NCBI GenBank assembly: GCA_030562195.1 | Contig: CM060200.1 | Span: 27,071,023 to 27,135,022 of the forward strand | Direction of reading: 5' to 3' | DNA: 64,000 nucleotides | Source of the DNA: Nipponacmea schrenckii | Lineage: Eukaryota; Mollusca; Gastropoda; Lottiidae | Shown here: positions 1 through 10,070 of the stretch, piece after piece | How the letters are laid out: each line of letters begins with the position of its first letter | How positions within the stretch are numbered: position 1 is the first letter of the stretch | Program-made: the position numbers and the translations under genes | Notes under the pieces: generated by a model | What the model was told of the DNA's origin: nothing | Databases searched by the model: none | The model's input: only the letters and a program-made list of their open reading frames with translations

Positions 1-192
1 GTATTTGTACAGCATCATAAACATGTACTTGTACAACATTATAAACATGTACTTGTACAGTATTATGAACATGTATTTGTACAGCATTATGAACATGTAT
101 TTGTACACATTATGAACATGTAATTGTACAGAATTGTAAACATGTGCTTTTACAGCATTATGAACATGTATTTGTACAGCATTATGAAAGTG
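1..192. repeat. 24-bp tandem repeat upstream of expansin exon
   Basis: About eight copies of a 24-bp unit, roughly AGCATTATGAACATGTATTT plus GTAC, begin at or before the window edge and stop near 190. The next exon starts at 213. Each unit contains TTTGTACAG, which resembles a 3' splice site. The array lies in the intron before the first visible expansin exon. Confidence 0.85.
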
Positions 193-212
193 TACTCTCA
201 ATTTTATTAAAG

Positions 213-1941
213 GTAAATGCTAACGGAATTGGGTTAGGTACCAATCCTATCAAAGGAAATTTTGTGGTGTTTGTTTCTGATCTGTGTCCAGAATGTAAAA
301 CAGGTAATGATGGTAGAGTGGACGTCCCCGATTTCATAGAAACGGCATGGAAAAGCCTTTTCATTGTATCAACTAACGGATCTATTCATCATATACATCA
401 TTACAATCGTTTGGTTCTTAACCTCAGCAAATCTAATTACTACCAAAGTCGGAATGTTGTCAGGATCAATTTGTCAGTTCAACAAACTTGTACTTTTAAC
501 TGAGCTGTTCTATAGATAAGATAAGAGTTGTCTATCACCTATAAATGTCCTCAGACTATCTTTAACAGCTGGTAATTTCATACTTTCCCTGTATGTATAT
601 GTAGCTATTTTCAGAATAAAAATCCAACTACCACCATTTTTCCGTTAAATACAAATTATTGTATTAGATAAATTCGTCAATTTTGAATTTCGATACAGAT
701 AAGACATCTTTTGGGGGAAAAATTTTTCATCTGAACTTTTAATTTCAGATAAGGACAAACGGAAATGTAAATTTAATGAATTAAGGGCCAGTTAAGGATT
801 TTCAATTTCCATTTTTCAATTTTTTTGTCCTTGGACGATTGCATATCTCCCCCCCCCCCTTCTCCCTATAAATCTCTATCATTTCGTAATCACTTATTAC
901 CCCCTTACACAAATTCACCATTGTCCCCTGAGACTAAATACCCTTTGGTTGAAAACTCTATTTTAAGGGTTATTTCGTGGGTTAATTGTGAACATTTCCC
1001 TTCAGGTTCGTTAGATTTTGCTATAAATGGAGATGGTAGATGGAAGATTGAAATTCAGGCAGTGCAATGTCCTGTTGGTAACACCAAACTAGAGTATAAA
1101 TTTCAAGGCAGTAATTCCTATTATATTAAACTTCAAATACGAAATGCGAGGTGCGTAGTTAATGGTAGATCTTCGAGAGGGATGCATTATTAAGAAATTT
1201 CGAAATACATGTATACAAGTGTATAGTGCTGTATTACGTGGTTTATATTGATGGGAAAGGGCCATACTATTATTGATGGTACACTTGAGAGAAAGCTATG
1301 GAAATTGGTTAACTAGTTTTCATGGGGGCTTACTCTCTAAACTTCATGTTTTAAGGAATACAGTCATCCAATTGGATGATAAGTTTAAATTCAAAATCAA
1401 GTTTATCTATTTGCCAATGAAATGAATAGGACATAGTTTTAACAAAATAACTGATGAAGTTGTCAACATTTCTTTTCATCATACTTTCGTACAGAATTCC
1501 AGCAGTAGCGGTAAACATTAAACAGAATGGATCCTGGAAAGCCATGAGTCATAGTGCTGATGGTTTCTGGATATTATCCAATCAACATCCAGTCCCCACC
1601 CACAATATTGAGGTACAAATTACCGCTGCAAATGGTGAAACGGTACACGATATTATTCCACTACTTGGTACGTCTCTAATATATTCTTGATATACTTAAA
1701 TGGTACAGTTGCTTGGTCGGCAACTTGGTTGACAAACAGCATGGGTCGAGCACCTAACATAGATCAATTGATTTCGCGATAAACATAATTTTTAATATAA
1801 ATTAAGATTATTTATCAATCTATTCTATGCTATAATATGAAACAATTAGTCTATATTATTTTATTTTCAGTAAACGCAAAAGTACTACATGGGTCGCGAA
1901 AAGTTCAGTTTGCTTTAGATGGGAACTTACCAACTGCTTAG
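213..1941 (+). CDS. Expansin-like protein, 3' part (multi-exon, 5' end outside window)
   Basis: Exons seen: 213 to about 345-365 (donor unresolved), 1006-1150, 1495-1667 and 1871-1941, ending in TAG. The first encodes a double-psi beta-barrel end (VFVSDLCPECKTG, then DVPDFIETAWKS), matching the expansin Asp-containing DLxP segment. The second carries IQAVQCPVGN and YYIKLQIRNAR, like the start of the expansin C-terminal carbohydrate-binding domain. The third continues IPAVAVNIKQNGSWKAM and the fourth ends the domain near KVQFALDG. Junctions 1150/1495 and 1667/1871 keep phase; the donor after the first exon is not obvious, because exon 1006 is open only in phase 1 and no GT near 345-365 gives that phase. 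The gene may therefore be slightly damaged or have an unseen exon. Expansins loosen cellulose or chitin networks without hydrolysis in plants and microbes. Animal copies are known mainly from molluscs and other invertebrates. Secretion is likely but the N-terminus is outside the window. Confidence 0.75.
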
Positions 1942-2671
1942 AATTGACTGATAATGTAAATAATAAATTATGTACTTGTTGACTAGTATTATTGTAAAAT
2001 TTGGTTTTCATTATGAACTACTAAAATATATACACTAATGAGGTTTTAGTACTTGGCAAAAGTATGGAAGAAGTTACTTCTATTTGTACCTTTTCGAATT
2101 CCATTCCAACATTTTTGGTTCTTGTGATTGCACACAATTTTCTAGAGTGGCTTCGTAATATGATCAAGTTTTTCTACCATGAGAATAACAACAGCTATCG
2201 TTAATAAGATATTTAACGTAGAACAATGTATGGGTTGCAGGTAATACATCTATGATGAACAGAGCTAATCTTAATTGGGAATTTATGGAACATTATCGAA
2301 TCTATTATTCTTTCATAAATACCAAATAAAACTATTGTAAGAAACTTCAATCCTTGAAATTGAGAAATGAAAGATATTCCTGCATTTTCTTTAACGGTAC
2401 GAATCATAGCTACCCGATTTATGCTTAAGGCATGAATAATGGTGAACATATGGTTTTCGAAGTGTTTTGATTACTATCATTAACTCATTAATTACCCATC
2501 TCTTGTTGATGTTATGAATCTTCCCAGGATGTTCAAAAAATATCATCTTGACTACAGTGTATATCGTTTTTATAACATATATTGTTTACATTTTCACATG
2601 TAACAAGGTGCATTTAATCAATGCGTCGTGTCAGTTTTGAAGTAGCTGATACGTTATGATATCTTTATTAT
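1942..2671. other. Intergenic, nothing recognised
   Basis: AT-rich sequence between the expansin stop and the LINE. The short open frames here have no recognisable motif. Confidence 0.5.
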
Positions 2672-4168
2672 AGATTAACTGACAACAATTACTTCGATTT
2701 ACCATTAAAACCGTGCCCTACTATCAAATGTCTAAATGCATTACAAAGTTTATACAGCGACACAAAAAGTGCAGTGAGAATTAACAATCATATGACAAAT
2801 TGGTTCGTAACTTCCACGGGTGTAAAACAGGGATGTCTAATGTCACCTACCCTTTTTACAATCTACATTAACGATTTAGTGTCCGAAATATGTAATAGTA
2901 ACTGTGGTGTAAAATTTGGTGAACAAGAACTCTCCATTTTACTTTATGCTGATGATATCGCACTGATTGCCCCAAATGAAAAGTGTATGGATAGACTGTT
3001 GAATATAGTGCAAGACTGGTGTGTAAAATGGAAATTATTTCTAAATGTAGCAAAAACTAAAATTGTCCACTTCCGACCAAAATCAATGCATAGGTCCATC
3101 CATGTGTTTAAATGTGGTAATAATATTACCAATTATAGTGAATCTTATAGATATCTCGGCTTGTGGCTGAATGAACATCTAGATATGCATAAAACAGCAA
3201 CAGAACTTGCAAAATCAGCTAGTAGAGCACTGGGGTCACTCTGTATGAAATTTCGACAAGGTGGAGATTTGTCACTGAAAGTTTTTGAAAAATTGTATAA
3301 GTCTCTTGTTGAGCCAATATTGTTTTACTGTGTTGGCATTTGGGGCACTAAGTCATTTTCTTGTATTAATTCAGTTCAGAATAAGGCAATTAAGTTTTTC
3401 TTGGGTGTAGGTAGGTTTACCTCCAATTTATCGACACGGGGTGACATAGGATGGAATTCATGTTTCACAAAGCAGAAAATAGAATGTATGAGGCAATTGT
3501 GCAAACTCTATAGGTTGGATAAAAACCGCTTTCTGTTTAAATTGTTTCAGCATTTGCATGTTATTAGAAAGAAAAACCCCTGGTTAACACATGCTATTAA
3601 AATTGCAGAATCCGTCAGTATAAATAATTTAGTTAATAATACGCTTTTAACTACTAAATATATTGTACATATTGCAAAGAATAGGTTAAACGAACTTGAT
3701 ATTGGGGAATGGCATAAAGACATATATAATGATAGAAATAATGTGAATGGAAATAAATTAAGAACTTACAGAAATTTTAAAGAAACACCCTCGGTTGAAC
3801 CATACGTAACAGATTGTAAACTGACACGATTTCAGAGACGATTAGTTTGTCAATTACGCAGTGGTTCCTTCCCAATTGCTGTAGAAACAGGCCGTTACAC
3901 TAAGCCCCCTACTCCATTAGCAGATAGAAAATGTTTATTTTGTAAGGAAAGTGCCATTGAAGACGAATTTCACATTGTTATGAACTGTGCTGCATATAAT
4001 GATATTCGTCAGATTATGTTTAGTAAAATAGAACAATATTGTACTTTCTTTTATTATTTGGATCCTTTAGAACAATTTTATTATATTATGAGGTATGGGC
4101 AGCATGATTTAGCTAAGTTTCTAGATATTTTACATAAGAGGCGGAAAGAACTAAGTGCTTTTAAATAG
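2672..4168 (+). CDS. LINE ORF2 fragment: reverse transcriptase with C-terminal zinc knuckle
   Basis: About 498 residues remain, read from 2672; a GTG at 2774 is merely the first start-like codon. The frame holds RT motifs from the VRINN region to the thumb, with YADD as the metal-binding catalytic motif. A basic connection domain (FRPKSMHRSIHVFKCGNN and following) precedes the cysteine/histidine knuckle near the end. No RNase H motif is seen. It acts in target-primed reverse transcription in intact relatives; here the endonuclease part is lost, so it should not act autonomously. It is unrelated in function to its neighbours, expansin and the hydrolase. Confidence 0.85.
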   Translation, partial: RLTDNNYFDLPLKPCPTIKCLNALQSLYSDTKSAVRINNHMTNWFVTSTGVKQGCLMSPTLFTIYINDLVSEICNSNCGVKFGEQELSILLYADDIALIAPNEKCMDRLLNIVQDWCVKWKLFLNVAKTKIVHFRPKSMHRSIHVFKCGNNITNYSESYRYLGLWLNEHLDMHKTATELAKSASRALGSLCMKFRQGGDLSLKVFEKLYKSLVEPILFYCVGIWGTKSFSCINSVQNKAIKFFLGVGRFTSNLSTRGDIGWNSCFTKQKIECMRQLCKLYRLDKNRFLFKLFQHLHVIRKKNPWLTHAIKIAESVSINNLVNNTLLTTKYIVHIAKNRLNELDIGEWHKDIYNDRNNVNGNKLRTYRNFKETPSVEPYVTDCKLTRFQRRLVCQLRSGSFPIAVETGRYTKPPTPLADRKCLFCKESAIEDEFHIVMNCAAYNDIRQIMFSKIEQYCTFFYYLDPLEQFYYIMRYGQHDLAKFLDILHKRRKELSAFK

Positions 4169-4400
4169 TTTTTACATAGTGTTTGTTAATATAATTTTAA
4201 CTATGTTTTATACTGTTATAATTCGTCTTCTTCTATATTCATGCTAATATCTGTTTATTTTACTTATCTGTTTTATTTTGTTATAATTGTAGTGTCTCGT
4301 AAGTCTTCTTAGGCTGGAAACCATTTTTTATGTATTGTAAAAGAATTTGTAATTGTTATATGGTTTGTGACACTTTAATAAATAAATTAAATAAAAAAAT
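2672..4400 (+). mobile_element. 5'-truncated non-LTR retrotransposon (LINE) with open RT frame
   Basis: An open frame from 2672 to 4168 encodes the second half of a LINE ORF2. The fingers/palm region has LQSLYSDTKSAVRINN and GVKQGCLMSPTLFTIYINDL. The catalytic motif is LLYADDIALIA (around 2937-2970), and the thumb follows (RYLGLWLNEH). The C-terminus carries a CxxC-x9-H-x4-C knuckle around 3934-3990 (CLFCKESAIEDEFHIVMNC), common in Jockey/I-superfamily LINEs of marine invertebrates. The stop at 4168 is followed by a 230-bp 3' UTR ending in an A-rich AATAAATAAATTAAATAAA tail near 4376-4400. The endonuclease and N-terminal RT part are missing, as expected from 5' truncation. The remaining frame has no internal stop, so the insertion is fairly young. 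Confidence 0.9.
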
Positions 4401-4815
4401 CAAACCTGTGATATACCTGATGAATGCTTAATAGAACAGTACTTTTGGGATAAAGGGTGTGATTAGCCCCGTAATCAACTCTATGTGCCCAAGGGGGCGA
4501 CCGCATTTGTCGGCGTGGGCGTGATCTGCATAGAAATTGAGTTGCTTGTTTCAAAAAAAATCAGAATCGGCGCCCCTTCTTTATCGAAACAAGGTATTTA
4601 CAAAGGGTGTGATTCGAGACGAAATCGAGTTGTTTGTTACAAAAATTCTACAAATATATAAATGAGTGTTTCTTTCTTAATCGGGTACTATCAGCGCTTT
4701 AAATATTCTCGGCTTTTACTCGTCGCACTCATACTGTTTTCACCAGTGATACAGATAACATGACATGAGTTCTCACTAGTTAACTAGTTTACAGATAGTA
4801 GTTTCCTGTTCAACA
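4401..4815 (+). promoter_or_regulatory. Putative promoter region of the beta-lactamase-like gene
   Basis: A TATATAAAT box at about 4655-4663 lies 150 bp before the ATG at 4816. Upstream, the phrase AAAGGGTGTGATT occurs twice (near 4452 and 4602) within two related stretches of about 45 bp, a short imperfect direct repeat. The TATA assignment is inference from motif and position only. Confidence 0.4.
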
Positions 4816-7800
4816 ATGGTGGTGTATCAACTCCGTGTTCTAATGGTAGTTTGTGGAATTCTTATGACGAACTGTTTGGATGTACAGCGCCTTAATGAAG
4901 ACATCCAGTCCATGTTTTCATGCAGTACTAAGAAAGTTGGACTTTCAGTGTCAATTGTTCAAAATGGAGAGTTAAAATTCGCTGAAGGCTATGGGATTAC
5001 TAATATACACACCAATGAAAAAGTTACCAACAAAACAGTATTCAGTCTGGCATCGTTATCAAAGGCATTTGCTGCCACATTATTGGTTAAACTTTTACAG
5101 AAATCAGAGTAAGCTTTATACTATGTATTCCTTGGTATGTTTCAATTCATGAATTTAATTATGTTGAGCTCAGTGTGTGTAATTGTTAATCGACTCCACA
5201 TACTGGCATTGTCAGTTAAAGTCACGAGGGAATCGGGTTGTGTGGATGACAAATTGTTCCGCAAAATTTTAATAATAAAAAATTATAGATTTATATGTGG
5301 ATATAACCATTGTAGATTTCCGCTGTGATTATGCTGCGTATAGCTATATTTTAAGGTTAGGTTACGCCCCGCTGTCCACTGGCCAACACTATCAAATTTG
5401 CTGTTTATAAGACATATATAAATAGGCAAAGGTAAAGAAGCACAAGATATAGCCATGACTTATTAATGGCTTCCTTATTTAGAATGCTACTCATATTTTT
5501 ATCTATATATATTGTTAGTCCTGTTAAGTTTTTATTCAATTCTCATGATAACGCTGCCTGTATGTGAAACGTTGAGTTAATAAATTGTTAGAAATAGTAT
5601 ATCCATATATCTTGTGCTTCTCTACTATCAAATGTGTTATCATTATCAATGAAGTGCTAGTTAAATATTTACAATTGGTTAAAAAACAATTTTCCTTTTT
5701 AATTTCGTATTATCACTTAATATCTGATGCAAACTTGGTGTACACGGGTTCTAGGTTACTAAAAAAAATTCAACCAATCGGTATAATACTATGTTTATTG
5801 AAACACTTTGCTTGATACACACTGAGAAAGAATTTACGTTTACCATCATAAGCAAGTTACATAGCATATAGAAAAAAGGGTGCTTTTTCTGAAATATTTG
5901 GCAAATTGTTCTGTATAATTCTTGTGTTATAATAATTGGTATCGTACGTGAAACCTATAATAAATTATATAATAATACACACACAGCTTTATAAAACTGT
6001 TTAACTGGTTAAAATTTTAAGCAAAGTTTCGACAAATTCCTCAAGTTATCTTTGGGCACATCATGTGCTCAAACCATTTATTGTTGTTCTTCAAAATTAT
6101 GTCTATATATTGCACTAATAGACATTTAATGACTTATATAAACATTAGTGTACATTGATATTTTCAGATTCACTCTCAAGTCCACGGTTAGAGAGGTTGT
6201 TGGTGAAGATTTTCAGTTTAATGATAATTTACGAACTAAATATGCCACAATAGAAGATTTAATAGGTCACAGAGTGGGTATACCTTCTAACAATGATATT
6301 CGGTATGACAATAATTTGACCAGAAAAAATCTTTTAGAGTAAGTGGACAAATTTGAATCTTAAATGCTCAACTTTTACTCTCGATTTTGCCTTATTCTCG
6401 TAAATGGATCTAGGAAAGATCAATACCAAAGGGTTTGGCCAAGTACTAGCTGGCGGATATGATCCTTAACTGTAAACCAAAGTTGTTTTAATTGTAAATT
6501 TGCGTACATTTAATTAACGGAATTGTCTTGCTGGTACAGATTTTGTTAATTCCACTTTATTCGCTTATTTGTTATAGTCGTATGAAATATCTACCAAGTT
6601 ACAAGACGTTCCGTGGTAGTTTTGTGTACAGTAATTTGATGTATGGCATTTTAACATATATAGCCGAGAAGCTAGGTGGTAAGTCTTGGGAGGAATTGAT
6701 TCGAGAAGAGCTTTATCTACCTTTAGAAATGGACGTCTCTACCTTCGCCACTACTGCAAATTTTAGCCAATCTGTAGCCCTACCATATATGTATGTTAAT
6801 GATACTGACCCCACCAAGCTACCAGATGAATATACCAGGTTCGTATTGTAAACGCAATTTGATCATCAAGCCCCATTCTTCACATTGACTAATAGGAACC
6901 TTTCGTTATACCTTTGCATCAATGTTAGAACCTTTTTATACCACAAAATTTGTATATGCGCTTTGATTCCATGGTATGCTGACGAATAGTCAACCAATGT
7001 AATCGAATCATAAATGAATGTGAAATTGAACTTTGTGTCCTATTTTCCTGCTAGGTAATTTTGCATTAAAGCAGAATGGGTTTTTACATATCAAAGTCGA
7101 GCATTGGTGCTGGTGTACGTCATTTTCATACAGGGCATATTGAAAGAATAGTTTTAAAAAAACGCCAAATGCTGTTGTATTAAATACATTGTCTTATTTG
7201 TGGGGCATAATACAGATAATGACACACAATTACGTGACGGCTTATACCAAAGCTTAATTCAACATGTCCTTGTGAAGCTCTTATGAGTCAGAGTGAAGTA
7301 AACATCGTGATTAATGATCAATTTATGTTTTCAGACGATGGGCGTTGTTATGTGGATCTGGGTGTGTTATGTCCAATGCTATAGATATAGCCAACTGGAT
7401 GAACTTTCATCTAAGTAACGGTAAAACGCCGGCTGATAAACAACTCATGGATAGTAGCCTTGTAAAAGACATGCGGAAGCCTCGTAACATCAATTCACCG
7501 TTGAAGTATTTCAGCCAACCAAAGTTTCCAAAGACTACATCAAAAGATGGATACGGTCTTGGATGGTTTCTAGGTTATTATGATGGTAGGAAATTTCTAT
7601 TTCTATTCATGTTCCCATTCTGTGGTACCGTTATAGATTGACTAGTCACCATATATACTAGGTTATACAGATATTGCGATCAAATGTTACAATACCATTT
7701 GATTAAGGAATACTATGTGTAATGAACAAAATAAATTAAAACATTAAACTTCGTAAATAAGAGCATATATTCATCAGTAGATATACCTACAGCCATAAAT

Positions 7801-8920
7801 ATTATAAAAGAATCCTTATATAATCATATAATTCTCTAGTAATTATCCATAAAATGCAATTGATTATTGATAAACGCTTTATTAAGTGTTTTTCAGTGAT
7901 TAATTAGATTTGCTAGTTTTCTAGATTTTACAGGGATTCTGTTACCAGGTAAGTTCACTGATGAATATGTACTCATATTGATCATACATAAGAACTTATA
8001 ATTTTATGTCAGTTCTAAGAGGCAGTATCACTTGTCCACATGTTATCTAGAAATATATGTCATATTTCAATACTTAAATTTACCCCTTTTTGGAATATAA
8101 GTTGATGCTACAAGCTGACAATAGAACACCAAAGGAGCATGGAGTACCGTTTGAAATATAAAACAGAGCAGAATGCTTTGAGAGATGCACATAGTATATT
8201 AAAGAATAGTTGGAGAAATTGTTGCTAGGATTGTTGTAGCGGATTCCACAATTAAACTCTCCCTTATTTTCAGGTATGAAGATCCAATGGCATAGTGGTT
8301 CCACACGAGGTTATGCATCCTTGCTGACTTTATATCCCGACTATGATATGGGAATATTCACCGCATTAACGGGTTCAGATAAGGACTATGTGTTCAGAGT
8401 GGCTCTTCATAACTATATCACTGATAGAATACTCAATAGAAAGCCGTGGATTCCGTCAAATTCATCTTTCTGTGATCTCCCCGAACCGTACGCTACTGCC
8501 AAGAAATCTTATCCGAAAAAATATGACTTTATACCACCATCTAAGGATCTGTCAGTGTATACTGGAATATATTTTAACCCAGCCTTTGGAAATTTAGAAA
8601 TAAGAGTCAATGAATGGGGAAAGCATCTCGAAGCTGTTTACGGGTTCGCCCAGTTTTCTCTGCACAGATTCCCGGTAGATAAAAACAAAGAAGAGCATTT
8701 CTATGGCAAAGGTGAAGGCATCGTTTTTCAAACACCACAAAGTCCGTTTGTGTTTGATATGAACTTAAAAGGCGGTTTAGTCCAGTCTATTAAAATGGTA
8801 GCATTTGAACGTAATAAAGTTCCGATATTTAAACGACTTCCTGGAACCGTCTCTTCTGGTAGTGTTTTTACGATTTCTTTACTATTGCTCATTGTAGTTT
8901 CTTTCTTTCCTTTCATTTAA
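4816..8920 (+). CDS. Secreted/GPI-anchored beta-lactamase-like serine hydrolase
   Basis: Five exons join in phase: 4816-5108, 6168-6338, 6578-6838, 7335-7585 and 8274-8920, giving 540 residues. Residues 1-20 form a signal peptide. The class C beta-lactamase/PBP fold motifs are all present: SxxK at S80-L-S-K83 (nucleophile and base), YxN at Y172-S-N174, and HxG at H332-S-G334, which replaces KTG as in the esterase-type family. Other family signatures are FSLASLSKAFAATLLVKLL, YATIEDLIGHRVGIPSNND and RYLPSYKTFRGSFVYSNLMY. The C-terminus (FTISLLLLIVVSFFPFI) is a hydrophobic tail after a Gly/Ser-rich stretch, suggesting GPI anchoring or a membrane stub, so the enzyme probably acts outside the cell. 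Animal relatives are annotated as beta-lactamase-like or 'protein flp'. The substrate is unknown: peptide, ester and D-amino peptide hydrolysis are all possible. The 3' end of this gene recurs at 19.28 and 24.06 kb. Confidence 0.88.
5430..5626. mobile_element. Small terminal-inverted-repeat element in hydrolase intron 1
   Basis: AGAAGCACAAGATATA near 5437 is mirrored by TATATCTTGTGCTTCT near 5606, giving an insertion of about 190 bp. Inside lies CATGATAACGCTGCCTGTAT followed by GTGAAACGTTGAG, which resembles the CUGAUGA...GAAAC core found at Penelope-like element ends, though the CUGA is mutated to CUCA. It may be a non-autonomous relic; the target duplication is not resolved. Confidence 0.4.
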
Positions 8921-9214
8921 TATCTTGTTATTTGTGTAATCCATCCAGTAAATGTTGTCTTGTAAATACAATTTATATAGAATAAGTACCGCTTTATCAA
9001 TTATACCAATGGTAATGATTGAAAATTACATGATGTTTCGTGAATCCGCTACATACATCCCTGAGGACTTAGGTCATGATACAGGGTATGAATCACCACT
9101 CTTGTTGGTTCATTTTATGTGTACGGATAACATTTTATCTATTGTCATCTAACTGTTCTACAGCATGGCGGAGTCTTAAATAGGCAAGTCGTCATCAGAT
9201 TTTCAAACATGTAT

Positions 9215-9925
9215 CTCGGCGTTAATAAAATTCCGGATTCCGTCTTTTATTAATCTGCAGATTCCGTCTTTTATTAATGTCATGACACATAATCCGCGGA
9301 ATACGCGTATTTTTAAAAAGCAGTCCTCTACGGGTTACTAAAAGACGGATTCCACGGAAATCCGTCTTTTAGTAACGCCGTGACTCAAAAAAAAGCAAAA
9401 TCCAGTCCTGTAGTATATCCGATGTCGAGAACTAGACACCTGTGTAAAAAACAAACTATACATAAATAATAGGCAAAGGCCCGTTATTACGGTTGTTACG
9501 GCAGGTGTTAAAGTTTGGCCTCCCATCTAACCTCACCCAATGATGTGTAGGCCTACAGACGTAGCATTAACATGGTCTCCGAGAAAGCAACTCGCATAGT
9601 ACGGCGAACGTAGGTCGACAACATTCGGTGGCGACTGGTACCCGCGGACATAAAATATGGCACGCAGGCACGCAGAACGTGCAAAGGCGGGCAGGGTTAG
9701 AAACTCTAGACGAGGGGAAAGTGAATTCACCTCATGGAGGGCCGGTGTTCAGAGGCACTCTGGTCCGAATCCGTCTTTTAGTAACCCGTAGAAGACTGCT
9801 TTTTTAAAATATGCGTATTCCGCGGATTATGTGTCATGACATTAATTAAAGACGGATTCCGCAGATTAATAAAAGACGGATTCCGCGGAATCCGCTGAAT
9901 CCGTCTTTTATTAACGCCGCACATA
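9215..9925. mobile_element. Foldback/MITE-like element with ~150-bp inverted arms
   Basis: Left arm about 9215-9353 and right arm about 9768-9925 are inverted copies, beginning CGGCGTTAATAAAA and ending TTTTATTAACGCCG. Both arms contain several copies of ATTCCGTCTTTTATTAAT, and the shared core TGTCATGACACATAATCCGC. The 415-bp middle is more GC-rich and has no convincing frame. Compared with the paralogous empty site near 19615 (ACATATCTATTGGG), the flanks ATGTATCT and ACATATCT fit an 8-bp target duplication with two transitions, hinting at a hAT-type mobiliser. Confidence 0.65.
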
Positions 9926-10070
9926 TCTATTGGGTTCTTCATTGAAGAGATATGCATTACGTGGTTTCCCAAGAATATCGTCCACAGAAAAGACAACATT
10001 AGAATTTACATAATTTTTATGATTTATTCATCAATGAATAACAACAGCGACAACAGTAAAAATAACTAGA
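9921..10070 (-). pseudogene. Relic of BTB-gene 3' flank (copy A, displaced)
   Basis: This stretch (ATTGGGTTCTTCATTGAAGA through TTTATTCATCAATGAATAAC) matches 19615-19790 and 24310-24440, which lie just beyond exon 4 of BTB copies B and C. In copy A the homology stops at about 10070 and resumes at about 13884, so the 3' coding exons of copy A have been replaced by the intervening sequence. Confidence 0.6.
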
